A stretch of DNA of 64,000 bases from Molanna angustata (Eukaryota; Arthropoda; Insecta; Trichoptera; Molannidae): assembly GCA_963576475.1 (NCBI GenBank), contig OY754975.1, positions 20,834,646 to 20,898,645 on the forward strand. Direction: 5' to 3'. Below, one piece after another: positions 24,422 to 35,280 of the stretch (position 1 is the first letter of the stretch; each line of letters begins with the position of its first letter). Under the pieces are notes generated by a model. It did not search any database. It was not told the origin of the DNA and saw only the letters and a list, made by a program, of their open reading frames with translations. The position numbers and the translations under genes were made by a program.

Positions 24422-24718
24422 TGTTGCTTTTTAATTTTTGTATGTATAGTTGATAATGATTACATTTACCATTGAACGGGGGCTTATTTTTTTAGTAATA
24501 TTTATCGAGGCCCCTTGTATAAAATCAATGTAGTCTTACTTATTTATTTATTTATTTATTTTGAAGAGAGCACTTTTTGTGCGGGAGAGTGGAGGGAAAT
24601 CACCCTCGTTCAATGTTGAAATGGATACTTTATAGTTTTATTAATAATATACCTACTGTATGCATTTTTGTATTGTTATAATGTTGCTTTTTAATTTTTG
24701 TATGTATAGTTGATAATG

Positions 24719-25412
24719 TATTTGAAAAGACTGAAAATATAACTGCATGTATGATAAAAGTAGAGAACGAATGGCTAGAACAAGTTGAGGAATATTTATA
24801 TTTGGGGAGTATGTTTGAACGGAATGGAAGACCTGATAAAGATATTGAAAGAAGAGTTATGGCAGGGAATAGAATAAACGGAGCACTTAGACCAGTAATG
24901 TCCGATCCAAGCATCTCAAAGGAAGCCAAAATTGCAGTACACAATGCATTTGTGGTGCCTACTTTGACGTATGCTAGTGAAACATGGACCTGGCAAAAGA
25001 CACATGAAAGTAGAATAAATGCTGTAGAAATGAGATCACTAAGAAGAGTATGTAATAGAACGATATATGATAGAATAAAAAATGAGGACATAAGGAGAGA
25101 ATGCAAGATAAAGAAGGATATTATATGTAAAATGAAAGTGAATGCTTTGAGGTGGTTTGGACTCATAGAAAGAATGAACGATGAACGACTGACCAAAAAA
25201 ATATAGATGGGTGCAAGAGATGGAGTGAATAGCAGGGGTCGCCCCAGAAAGGGATGGCATGAACATGTGAATGATATTTTGAAAGAAGGAAACATAAAAA
25301 GTTTGAACAATCGACGAGCATGTATGAGACGATGCATGGATGTTAAGGAAGCCAGAGATGTGTGCAAAAATAGAGAAGTATGGCGCTCGATTCATGGCGT
25401 GATGGTATGTAT
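24719..25412 (+). mobile_element. RTE-like LINE 3' fragment with 19-bp target duplication
   Basis: Flanked by gtatgtatagttgataatg at 24700-24718 and 25413-25431 (the tail's tatg run may contribute part of the right copy). Same family as 11626-12261 in opposite orientation, ending ggcgtgatggtatgtatg. It is inserted in the second unit of the P-like 3' tandem array. Confidence 0.85.
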
Positions 25413-25422
25413 GTATGTATAG
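24751..25422 (+). pseudogene. RTE-like LINE polyprotein C-terminus, one stop
   Basis: Reads YLYLGSMFERNGRPDKDI, MAGNRINGALRPVMSDP, YASETWTWQKTHES, RSLRRVCNRT, ALRWFGLIERM, then TAG at 25204-25206, and continues in the same frame with NSRGRPRKGWHEH and RRACMRRCMDV. The stop falls where the sister copy at 11652-12254 has VYKADKRG, so a codon change plus a small deletion has occurred. Only the region after the catalytic RT is present. Not functional. Confidence 0.82.
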
Positions 25423-25815
25423 TTGATAATGATTACATTTACCATTGAACGAGGGCTTATTTTTTTAGTAATATTTATCGAGGCCCCTTATATAAAATCA
25501 CCCTCGTTCAATGTTGAAATGGATACTTTATAGTTTTATTAATAATATACCTACTGTATGCATTTTTGTATTGTTATAGTGTTGATTTTTAATTTTTGTG
25601 TGTATAGTTGATAATGATTTCATTTACCATTGAACGAGGGCTTATTTTTTTAGTAATATTTATCGAGGCCCCTTGTATAAAATCTATGTAGTCTTACTTA
25701 TTTATTTATTTATTTTGAAGAGAGCACTTTTTGTGCGGGAGAGTGGAGGGAAATCACCCTCGTTCAATGTTGAAATGGATACTGTATAGTTTTATTAATA
25801 ATATACCTACTGTAT

Positions 25816-26440
25816 TTTTTTTTATTTCTTATAATAATTAATCTCAAACTTTACTTTATAATCTATTGTAATCTTATTTTAACTATTTGAAAGTAACTTT
25901 TAACCTCTGTGCACCTTATATATTGTGAATCCTCTATGTATCAATAATTTTTCTAACCGATTTTATAAAAGTGACACCCCCAGAACAGGTTTAGCCTAGT
26001 AGGGCGTTACATAATTAACCTAAATAAGGACAAAATGTTTTGTGTATTAACAACAATAAATAAATAAATACTAATCATAAAAATACTATTTATGTAAAAG
26101 TACTTATTGGTAATGAAATTAATTTAGTCACAATATATTTAATATTTTTTTGTTTTATATCCAGACATAATTTCAATTTGTATGAAAAAAATAAAATTTA
26201 TTAAAAATAAATAATTTCAACAATACCTATATCTTTCTTTCCAATGCCCTCACAAAATAAAAAATATCATAAAATTATCAATATTTTGGTAGGTGCATAT
26301 TACATTGATTTAGAAAAAACTTTCTACCTCAATCTACAGATGGTGTTAAAAACTTTGTCTTCATAGTAAGTATGTGAGTTTCCTTTCTATTACAGTATAT
26401 ATATCTTTATTCTATGATTCTAATCACAGATAATATGGAA
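25816..26440. other. AT-rich spacer, possible LINE 3' end
   Basis: The stretch 25830-26065 resembles a LINE 3' UTR with an (aaat)n tail at 26052-26070, preceded by acaggtttagcctagtaggg. No open frame supports this. The rest is AT-rich with no recognised feature. Confidence 0.35.
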
Positions 26441-26445
26441 GTAAG

Positions 26446-27090
26446 CTTTCAGTATACTTCAGATGTGTCACTCAATACATAGAAGCTGTTACCAGATAAT
26501 CATAAGGTTTCTCGCTTCTCCGCTATTGGGGCAATGAATACGCGACCGGTCCACGGCAAATTTAAATTTCCATTTTAAAATGTTTCCAGCTTTGAGGAAT
26601 GGATTCAAGGATAACTTAAATAAAAAATAACCATTTTTCAATCATTATTTATTAAAAAAACACATATGATGGACTTTATTTGCAATATTTCAAAAATCAT
26701 GCAAAATAATTCATAAAATACATTGTTCTAAATAAAATGTGCATTGTAGATTATTAGGTTTTTTAAATTTATTTTCCACAAAGAAAGATTTAATACTGAT
26801 TTTCGAAAAACTATATAACTTCACTTCGCCGTATTTCACTTGACAATTTATTCAAAACACAACAAAACTTGTCAGTCATCTTGCGAAGATAATCGAAAAA
26901 CACAAAAAGCTGGCAATAGATTAACACCATCACCATCACATGGCGTGATAGTGTGTATGTAGATGAACACCGAAAACAACAAGAATTTTACAAAATCACA
27001 CGTGTTTTATTTATTATCTGGTTTACTTCAAGATTTTAAAGGATCAAAATGTTTCGCGTCACAACAAAACACAACTGAAGTATGCTGAAG
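26446..27090. mobile_element. Short element with inverted ends (MITE-like)
   Basis: ctttcagtatacttcagatg at 26446 is matched in reverse complement by actgaagtatgctgaag at 27073-27090, about 16 of 20 positions agreeing. About 645 bp, non-coding, AT-rich. Target duplication is not resolved, so the class is unknown. Confidence 0.5.
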
Positions 27091-27646
27091 GTCTGAAAAT
27101 TTTATATTGCATTTTCAAAAATACCAACATAAAAAAAAATAAATAGCGCCACCTTTGGAGATGTAAGCGTAAAGTAAAACCAGTGCTACCAATAGAGTGC
27201 CACCGGCGTGATTCTAATCATAGAACACACTAACTATAGAACGCAAGCCACCGTATATTGAAATTGTACCAACTTCTGAACCAACTTGAAGTTGGCAACA
27301 TAACAATACTGCTTACTGCCATCTGTTAAACCGTACAAAAGCTCATTAAGAGGCGGGGCATAGGCGGGGCTAGGCCTATAGGGGGGGGGGCTAAATTCGA
27401 CTTTATTTATTTATTTGAATATTGCCTCTGCATTTATTTCTTATAATGGTTGAAATTGTATAGTATGCTTATATTATTCAACCATTATGAGAAACACTGC
27501 AAGAAGGAAGTAAAATTCACATACAAAAATTCTTAGGTTAAAAAGAAAAGACAATTGTAACGAACAATGGTGTTTATTATAACGAATTACTCGACATTTA
27601 TAAAATAATATAATATGAAATATAAATGCCAAATCATACCACAATA

Positions 27647-27829
27647 TCATATTGTCTTATTTAAATGAAATTTGCTAAAATCTTTGCTGAGAAGATGAAT
27701 ATTTCCACGCGCGGAAATCCACTTTATCAATCTACAACGATCTCGTATTGACGGAAAACAAAATTGCCGTTGTATTGATTTGATTGATTCCTTCGAACCA
27801 CATGAAGTGACACAACATCGACGTGGCAT
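27647..27829 (-). pseudogene. THAP-domain N-terminus (P-type element copy 1)
   Basis: ATG 27829 opens MPRRCCVTSCGSKESIK, the C-x3-C start of a THAP zinc-binding domain, followed by FCFPSIRDRCRLIKWIS, corresponding to the FP and W of the family. The frame stops at 60 residues, before the CxxH half of the C2CH site, so the zinc site is incomplete unless a further exon existed. No convincing donor is seen. The peptide is identical at 34599-34781. In a full transposase this domain binds the element's ends. Confidence 0.75.
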
Positions 27830-28125
27830 TTTAAAATATTCAAGTTGTTTACAAAGCTTTTAAATAAGAAATAATAGTTTTGGACCGCGTTTCACAGAAA
27901 ACACAATGACAGATGACAGAACACATCAGCAACACGTGAAGAATATATTATTGCCAGAATAAAACAAATTTCCAACATCATTTTCAGTTATTTCAGTAAA
28001 TAAATTCATTTCAATGTTTTTAGCAAACGCGACATATGCTAAAAATAAGAAATAACAATTATATTAATAAATTAAGTAGTTAAAATGTATTCGCTCATGA
28101 AAAATTTAAAATATACTTGAAAGAT

Positions 28126-28353
28126 TACCAAATATATATTTATATTTGGTAATCTTTCAATAATATTAGATAATATTAGATAATTTTGGTAATATTAGAT
28201 ATTTCGTACATTTATACATCTCTTTTAGTTTTATTTTATAATATTATTATATGTATGTATTAAACGTGTTTATACTAGTTTATTTTGTATGTACTTGTAA
28301 AAGGCTATTTAGCCGTTGATGAAAATAATAAAAAAAATAATAAATAAATAAAT
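28126..28353 (+). mobile_element. Insert with (aaat)n tail, absent from sister copy
   Basis: Copy 2 (34171-35280) reads straight through the site as gaaagatcgatg; copy 1 has these 228 extra bases, starting with a palindrome (accaaatata...tatatttggt) and ending aaggctatttagccgttgat then an (aaat)n tail. A truncated LINE or SINE 3' end is the likeliest explanation. Confidence 0.65.
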
Positions 28354-28527
28354 CGATGTTTTTTTTTTACTTATGGCAAAATTTTCTGATTTCTAAACAG
28401 AGACATCTTTTAAACCGTACAAAAGCTTTCTGATATTATAATGCACACATACATACACACACACATACCATCACCACAGAATTCGACCGATTTCAATGTA
28501 TGGTGGCTGGTAGGCCCTGATTCTAAT

Positions 28528-28729
28528 CCAAGTTTACTTTGATGAGACCTCTCGTCTACCACGAGGAAACATCAAGCCAAGGTTTGGGGAAGAAAAGGAG
28601 ACAAATGATGACGACACTTAAAATTTGTTTTAGTACGGCGCTTTTTTATTTATAATGTTCACAAATGGTCCATGGCGATAAAAAAATAATAAAAAAAAAA
28701 CAAAACAACAGACAACAAATAAAACAGAA
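28528..28729. other. Spacer
   Basis: Mixed-composition DNA followed by an A-rich run at 28678-28720. No feature is recognised. Confidence 0.35.
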
Positions 28730-29395
28730 ACACGTGGCATCTACCGAAACGAACTGTCAAACACACGCGAACACACGAAAAGACGCCGACCAGAATATAC
28801 CGCCCCAGGGTACAGCGACATCCTTACTCCAGGCATGTCACCGTCTTCCACGTGGTGACGGTAGATCGGTGGGGCCCAGCCTCTGCGTCAGGCTGGCAGG
28901 TCCTTGTCGTACTCGGCGTGGTTTCTTCTTCTCCTCCTGATCTCCTCCTCCAGACCGTCACCCATGGCTGGCTCTGTGCCCCACGACACGCTATGACGGC
29001 GCATCTCGACAGAGGTGGCATACCAGTCGGGACCTCACCGGAAGGCAAACCGACGCCCCAGACGACACGGATTGCCCTTCGTGGTCCAATCTGTGGCCCC
29101 ACACTGCGCTCTGCCTCCAACCTCCTGTCCTGTTGATGCCCTCATCTTGGTTCTGGGGCACCATCAGCGTCCATGCGCGTGACGGGTCCTGTCACACAGA
29201 CCTCCTCGTGCTCTTGAAATATGGCCGCCATCGGGACGCGCGTGTCGACCGATGACGGCGTCACACCAAACCGTCCGTCCTCCACCAACGTCGAATGCCA
29301 AGAGAGTGCGTGCCATCGCGCGTGCTATAAGCTTCCTTGTCGTTCTCTCACGCCGTCAGGGGCGCTAGTAGTCTTCCGCCAAAATGTTGCCGCGG
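28730..29395. other. CpG-rich island of unknown origin
   Basis: About 670 bp whose base composition is sharply unlike its AT-rich surroundings, with dense CpG (gacgcgcgtgtcgaccgatg near 29236). Open frames on both strands (28665-28940, 28852-29136, minus 29120-28824, 29221-29505) overlap each other and show no domain I recognise. It could be a solo LTR, a leader of a GC-rich retroelement, or captured gene DNA. Confidence 0.45.
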
Positions 29396-29440
29396 AAAAA
29401 ATTAATAATTATTGTTTTTCGACAACACTGTTTTTCGGCT

Positions 29441-29520
29441 ATAACAACATCTATATTATCTGTGTTCTAATCACAGATAATATAGAAGTATACTACTTAT
29501 TCTAATCACAGATAATATAG
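29441..29520. repeat. Hairpin and duplicated attctaatcacagataatat units
   Basis: ctatattatctgtg (29450-29463) pairs with cacagataatatag (29472-29485), and ttctaatcacagataatata appears again at 29500. A third copy of the unit is at 26418. The hAT-like element at 29521 was inserted in this repeated unit. Confidence 0.6.
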
Positions 29521-30661
29521 CAGGGCTGCCAACTCCAAAAAAATAAAACCCCCAAACACAAGTCAAAAAACCCTAAAAAGCCCTAAATGGACTAGAACTG
29601 GTTGCATATAACACATGAGATCCAACTGTCGATAGCGATAGTATGTATAGTTGAAGAAAAAGATTCAAACTATAAACCCATAAATCCAAATTAATGAATA
29701 TTTTAAGATATTTAGTTTTCTATACAATACATGTAGGTATGTTTGTCAAGATAGGACAGTATGGAGGTCAGTCCTCTTTTACTACCCGGAATATGAAAAC
29801 AGCATGATGGTATGTATGTATGTTTGGAGTAAGTATGAAACTATTAAGTCTTCTTAGATATTGTGTATAGGCGACTGCCATACAAATTGTATGAAGCGAT
29901 GTCGTCACTAAATTCAATTTTTATAAAAATTGTTAAAAAAAATTGAGATGTACTGCTACAATGTCAATATTTTTTATAGAAAATTAAATTATCTAGTTGG
30001 AGTGTTTCGGCTTTTTTCGATGTTTTCAAAAACTTTGGAAATATATGTAGGCAGTTAAACTCATAAATTTATCATAAATAAATATTAAGATCAATGCTTC
30101 TAAGACTAAATATGTATTATGTCAGCGAGAAAACTCCTCAAAATAATACTCCAACGAGAGGAAATGAGGAGATATTGGTGGGTGAACATTGGGTAGAATC
30201 GTTTGTATTCTTCACCTACCTGGGATCATTGGTCACCTCGGACAATAACATCAGCATGAAAATTAAAGCGAGGCTCGCAGTGGCTAATATTTATATGTCA
30301 CTAAGGGCTACTCAAACAAGAAGTCAAGACTAATCTTGCGAAATACTATTAAGGTCCTAAATACAAAACTCTTCTCCGACCGGTCCTGACATACCAGCCA
30401 ACCTATTTTTACCAAACTTTTGTAGGTTAGGTTTAAAAAATCGGTATACATCCTAGGATATCCTTCTAATATCACCTTGATATTATGGTTTCTTTACATG
30501 TTCCAAGAGTTTTTGCCTGTACTAATAATCAAAATTTTAATGTATTCTCATATCTTAGAATACCCCTAAAAATATCTCTAAAATATTGGGGCCCTAAAAA
30601 AGCCCATCCCAGATATTTTAGCCCTAAATTTAGGGCTAAAAGCCCCAAGTTGGCAACCCTG
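29521..30661 (+). mobile_element. hAT-like element, copy 1
   Basis: Perfect 8-bp target duplication taatatag (29513-29520 and 30662-30669). Termini cagggctgccaactcc and, reverse-complemented, cagggttgccaacttgg are inverted repeats starting CAGGG, typical of hAT. Subterminal gccctaaat-type motifs repeat. No transposase is present. Copy 2, inverted, is at 50846-52033. Internally this copy carries a captured LINE RT fragment (30086-30333) that copy 2 lacks. Confidence 0.88.
30086..30333 (+). pseudogene. LINE RT fragment captured in hAT-like element
   Basis: Reads INASKTKYV from about 30092 in one frame, then EILVGEHWVESFVFFTYLGS and DNNISMKIKARLAVAN, the thumb-proximal YLGS region of RTE-type reverse transcriptases. 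About 80 codons, no catalytic box. A small frame change near 30120 is likely. Confidence 0.6.
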
Positions 30662-30669
30662 TAATATAG

Positions 30670-30801
30670 AAGTATACTATTCTAAAGCCGGATTTAAACG
30701 TTGGTATAGGCGCGGCCAACGTCTCGGCGAGCGTGTAAACGGCTTAAAAGTCGACAGCTCGGACACTATTTACATGCTCGCGAGCCCGTCAGTATGCTTT
30801 G
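30670..30801. other. GC-rich MITE-like remnant
   Basis: Contains cggccaacgtctcggcgagc and gtaaacgg, resembling the ends of the GC-rich MITE at 31482-31676 but too diverged to delimit. Confidence 0.4.
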
Positions 30802-31468
30802 AAGCGGCAAACATGATGAATGTTGAGGTTATGTCGGCCATAACTTTTGGCCTTACGTATTTTTATTATAATATAGGATTTTTTCAATTATCTCTACATG
30901 TACATGTTCTTAATCAAACAATGGACATTTTTCAATAATTATTATTTAAAAATTCTGAAAGAAATGCATATCAAATTATAAAAAAAATTATTTTAATCAT
31001 TATTTATTTATTTGGGTTGTTCTAATTGTATGTCAATACCTATACTAATTTGGCAAACCAATACATACATACAAACATGCATTCATACATACATACATAC
31101 ATTCATACATACATACATTCATACATACATGCAACTAGTATGTATATACTATTTTATTTAATTTTTCAATAAATCCACTATTTGATATTAATTTTATGCA
31201 TATGATGTATTAATTAATAAATAAAATAACATGATTAAATAAATGTATTTTTTATTATAAAACATATAAATAAATATAAAAATATTAAAATGAATGTTTT
31301 CACATCATAATATATTTAATCCTAAATAATTCATAATCAGATAAACTATAATCATAAATATAACTTTGAATATTCAAATTCGTAAAATACGTGTTCTTAT
31401 TATAAATTTGGATGTCAGTTGTCAAAATTCCGATACGTCTTTCCAGCGCCAGAGCTCAAAGGATTCTA
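30802..31468 (+). repeat. Dispersed repeat A, copy 2
   Basis: Second copy of the ~640-bp repeat at 19545-20188, same orientation, about 11 kb away. Differences include a longer (cata)n tract at 31090-31130 and a four-base cttat insertion near 31393. No coding capacity. Confidence 0.8.
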
Positions 31469-31481
31469 AATTCTAATGTCA

Positions 31482-31676
31482 GGGCCAACGTGTAAATGAC
31501 TCGCAAACGTCTGCCGCAAACCCTCTTTGACTCGTGCCAAAATACCGACACTCGATCGGATCGGGCGCGAGCCCGGGCGAGACCACGCGAGCCAACGCGA
31601 GCCTATCCAAACACCCTATTTACACGTTGGAGCTCGGGATGTCTCGCCGAGCCAAGGCGAGCATGGAAACGGCCCA
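31482..31676. mobile_element. GC-rich MITE, copy X
   Basis: About 195 bp starting gggccaacgtgtaaatgactcgc and ending in reverse complement gggccgtttccatgctcgc, imperfect inverted ends. The string ttctaatgtca flanks it on the left (31471-31481) and recurs on the right at 31684-31693. Superfamily not assigned. A tandem neighbour copy begins at 31694. Confidence 0.65.
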
Positions 31677-31693
31677 TAATCAATTCTAATGTC

Positions 31694-32979
31694 AGGGCCA
31701 ACGTGTAAATGACTCGCAAACAGTGTGACCGTTTTTAGTATTTTTAGTACTAAATTGGTATTTTTTCGCCACTTTGGAACATGTTTGGTATTTTTTAAAT
31801 TTTTGGTATATTTTGTGATTTTTGGAAAATTAAATACCATTTTTTGGTATTTTTTTAATATTCTGTCTGCATTTAATTTTTTTTTATCGCTCTTTACTTC
31901 TATTATTTACTCATTGATGGACATTGTGGTGGCGGGATCTTTTGAATAACATTTTTTTATTTGGTGACTTTTTAATTAGCAAAATTTTGATGAATTTCCG
32001 AAATCACATTATTCTAAAAAATACAAAAAAGTATCGAACATTAAATAAATTCTATAAAATTACATGTATCGTCCACATTGAACAAAGTTTGTTGACATTT
32101 TGTGTTTTGGTAGAGTTTATAATTATTATTATGAAGCGAAAATACGAACAAAAATATTGTCCTGAATAGGAATAGAAATTAATTTCATAATAAATTTTCT
32201 TTCAGATGCACCATCTTAAATCTTTTAGTAATCTCAATATTTTGTTAATCATACTCTTCGTAGGAAAAATTAAGTTTTTTTTCATATCTACGAGGCGATT
32301 AAATTTTTTTTTTCGTAAGTAAGTATTTAATTTACAGCTCCAGTACGAGAGCAGCTCAGATTTGTAAGATCTTTTTAATTAGGTATATATTATTTTTGCC
32401 TTGAATATAATATTTGGATTTTCAGGTACATGACAGCCGATTATTTTTTAATTCTTTTCAGCAAGAGCTAATGTGTTTAATTTGACTTTTCTGCAAAGAT
32501 GATCATTATTATTCTGTACATATAACCGAATTTCATATGATTACATTTCTTACTCGCGACACATTCTTTCTCCCCAGCCATATTATTTTGTTTATCCGGT
32601 TATTAACTCGTTTTCCACGCTCTTCCTTGTTATATACGTAACATTTTTTACAATTATACTATAAATATATGCGTGTTTTCTTGGTATGTTCCCAAATATC
32701 GTTTAAAAATTTAGTATTTTTTTGGTATTTTTTCACATTGGGTTTAGTATATTTTGGTATATTTTCGCCACAAGTGCGGTATTTTCGGCAGTTTGAAAAA
32801 CGGTCACACTGCTCGCAAACGTCTGCCGCAAACCCCCTTTGACTCGTGCCAAAATACCGACACTCGATCGGATCGGGCGCGAGCCCGGGCGAGACCACGC
32901 GAGCCTATCCAAACACCCTATTTACACGTTGGAGCTCGGGATGTCTCGCCGAGCCAAGGCGAGCATGGAAACGGCCCAT
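31694..32979. mobile_element. GC-rich MITE, copy Y, split by a hAT-like element
   Basis: Same sequence as copy X; its first 27 bases (31694-31720) and the remainder (32820-32979, after the duplicated ctcgcaaa) are separated by the insertion at 31721-32811. Copy Y lacks a short gccaacgcga segment present in X. Confidence 0.7.
31721..32811. mobile_element. hAT-like non-autonomous element
   Basis: Inverted ends cagtgtgaccgttttt on both sides; perfect 8-bp duplication ctcgcaaa (31713-31720 and 32812-32819). The subterminal regions on both sides are crowded with ttggtattttt motifs, as expected for transposase-binding repeats. Interior is AT-rich; the small frames in it (31725-31949, 31924-32169) show no known domain. 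CAGTG termini and 8-bp duplications point to hAT. Confidence 0.82.
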
Positions 32980-33060
32980 AACTTACATCATAGAAAAGAG
33001 AACTTAACTTACATCAACCAAAGAGAATATAACCTTACGGATAACATCAAACATCAACAG

Positions 33061-34170
33061 CATAGAAAAGAGAACTTATTTAGAAGGGAAACTTCGACTT
33101 TTTCTATGATCCCGCGCTTTTAGCGCCATCTCTGAATGGTCCCTTAAAGTTTTACTGGAATTCAGTAATAATAATAATAATATTACTGACCTTCCCCAGT
33201 GTTTAAGATTAAAACACTGAATTTTGTTTTTTTGGGAGAATTTCATTACCAAAAAATTCTAGGTATAAATCACTTTTTATAAAGAAAAATTATAAAAAAA
33301 TATTTTTACGATAATGCAAAAAAAAACATTTTTCCCAAAAAATCAAAGAATCAGTGTTTTAATCTTGAACAGCAGAGATAGCAAATTGTTTTTCTAGAAA
33401 TTTAGAAAGATTGGTAAGTATTCTTTTTCTCTCTAATTGAGTTATGAAAATAAAAGAATATTTAAAACAAAGTTATTATATATTGTAAACTATATCATAC
33501 CTACAATGTTTGTATTCATTAAACAATATAATTAAATCTTAATATTATGTAGTAGACAAAAATACTATGGACTTATAAATTTCTTCGTGGGTTCATGGGT
33601 TGAACTGTATAAATTTTCATGGAATATCGCTCAGTCTGCCTAGTCTGCTCAAAGTCAATTCTGAAAAACAAAACACCATTATATTACATACATAAGCGCA
33701 TTGAACTATTAGTTTTCTAGTATTAATAATGTTGTCAACTTGGAATTGATAAAATAACTATATTTATAAAGTTTTTGCCAAATTTCTAACCAGAGTAAAA
33801 TATCACCACTACATGCAATTGTTTTAAAAATATTGCTAGTACTTATCATTTATAGATATCGGATCAACTTGTTACTAACAAAAATATTGGATTATCGATA
33901 AAATAAGTTGTTTCATTAAAATTGATACATCGAATAAATTTCAAAGTGACATACAACATAACCTCTAAACAAAAACGGTAATACTATTATTTTACCTGGG
34001 GCAAATATTGAATGCATCTCATGTCTTCTTCTTTGTTTTTCTTAATTTCCATCTATAATAAATGACTTTCTCAAAATATACTACATATTTTGTATTTTTT
34101 CACTCACACAAAAAAATATCCGTTGGAACATAATGTATCACAGTGTATAATTGCCTTTGTTTAGTAAAAC
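33061..34170 (+). repeat. Repeat block B, inverted paralog of 52467-53580
   Basis: This 1.1-kb block recurs in reverse complement at 52467-53580 (landmarks catagaaaagagaactt, aaaacactgaattttg, atccgttggaacataatg). It extends past the P-type insertion at 34171-35280 into 35281-35353 and, past a second insertion, into 40765-40833. Content is AT-rich and non-coding; a conserved pair of aaaacactga motifs lies near 33215 and 33358. The 80 bases before it (32981-33060) contain short tagaaaagagaactta repeats. Confidence 0.88.
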
Positions 34171-35280
34171 CATAGAACACAATAACTATAGAACGCAAGC
34201 CACCGTATATTGAAATTGTACCAACTTCTGAACCAACTTGAAGTTGGCAACATAACAATACTGCTTACTGCCATCTGTTAAACCGTACAAAAGCTCATTA
34301 AGAGGCGGGGCATAGGCGGGGCTAGGCCTATAGGGGGGGGGGCTAAATTCGACTTAATTTATTTATTTGAATATTGCCTCTGCATTTATTTCTTATAATG
34401 GTTGAAATTGTATAATATGCTTATATTATTCAACCATTATGAGAAACACTGCAAGAAGGAAGTAAAATTCACATACAAAAATTCTTAGGTTAACAAGAAA
34501 AGACAATTGTAACGAACAATGGTGTTTATTATAACGAATTACTCGACATTTATAAAATAATATAATATGAAATATAAATGTCAAATCATACCACAATATC
34601 ATATTGTCTTATTTAAATGAAATTTGCTAAAATCTTTGCTGAGAAGATGAATATTTCCACGCGCGGAAATCCACTTTATCAATCTACAACGATCTCGTAT
34701 TGACGGAAAACAAAATTGCCGTTGTATTGATTTGATTGATTCCTTCGAACCACATGAAGTGACACAACATCGACGTGGCATTTTAAAATATTCAAGTTGT
34801 TTACAAAGCTTTTAAATATGAAATGCGAAATAAGAAATAATAGTTTTGGACCGCGTTTCACGGAAAACACAATGACAGATGACAGAACACATCACCAACA
34901 CGTGAAGAATATATGATTGCCAGAATAAAACAAATTTCCAACATCATTTTCAGTTATTTCAGTAAATCAATTCATCTCAATATTTGTAGCAAACGCGACA
35001 TATGCTAAAAATAAGAAATAACAATTATATTAATAAATTAAGTAGTTAAAATGTATTCGCTCATGAAAAATTTAAAATATACTTGAAAGATCGATGTTTT
35101 TTTTTTTACTTCTGGCAAAATTTCTGATTTCTAAACAGAGACATCTTTTAAACCGTACAAAAGCTTTCTGATATTATAATACACACTGATACACACATAC
35201 ATACACACACACACACATACCATCGCGTCCATCACCACAGAATTGGACCGATTTCAATGTATGGTGGCTGGTAGGCCCTG
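34171..35280 (-). mobile_element. P-type THAP element, copy 2
   Basis: Perfect 8-bp duplication agtaaaac (34163-34170 and 35281-35288). Termini match copy 1 (catagaacaca ... gtaggccctg). The reverse-complement paralog at 52394-53580 holds a single agtaaaac at the corresponding point (52467-52474) and no element, so the insertion and its boundaries are directly demonstrated. Non-autonomous. Confidence 0.92.
34599..34781 (-). pseudogene. THAP-domain N-terminus (P-type element copy 2)
   Basis: Identical 60-residue peptide to copy 1 at 27647-27829: C-x3-C (MPRRCCVTSC), FCFP, and IKWIS, ending before the second half of the zinc site. The ATG at 34781 is the natural start by similarity to THAP proteins. 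Preservation of the identical peptide in two elements, whose non-coding parts differ by small changes, may reflect recent spread from one source rather than selection. Confidence 0.75.

Larger units (their letters stand above)
24372..25815 (+). repeat. Tandem repeats of the P-like element 3' end (~260 bp)
   Basis: Units start at tagtttt.ttattaataat at 24372, 24633, 25531 and 25787 (last one partial). Each unit takes in the final codons and stop of the transposase frame plus about 200 bp downstream. Each holds an inverted pair cattgaacg.ggg and ccctcgttcaatg (for example 24470-24482 with 24603-24615). The second unit is about 76 bp shorter and is split by a LINE. The inverted pair could be a cruciform or transposase-binding site; this is inference. 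Confidence 0.82.
27219..28519 (-). mobile_element. P-type THAP element, copy 1
   Basis: Bounded by a perfect 8-bp target duplication attctaat (27211-27218 and 28520-28527). Begins catagaacaca and ends gtaggccctg, that is CA...TG, as in the P superfamily, which also makes 8-bp duplications. It encodes only a THAP exon on the minus strand. A second copy is at 34171-35280. A 228-bp insert at 28126-28353 distinguishes this copy. It is a non-autonomous derivative. Confidence 0.85.

Noticed and set aside
24630..25395. 245-aa and 118-aa minus-strand frames
   Set aside because: Antisense of the RTE-like LINE fragment, whose plus-strand motifs are clear.
28665..29505. Overlapping 91-98-aa frames in the CpG-rich island
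   Set aside because: Present on both strands and in several frames at once, as expected from low stop-codon frequency in GC-rich DNA; no domain recognised.
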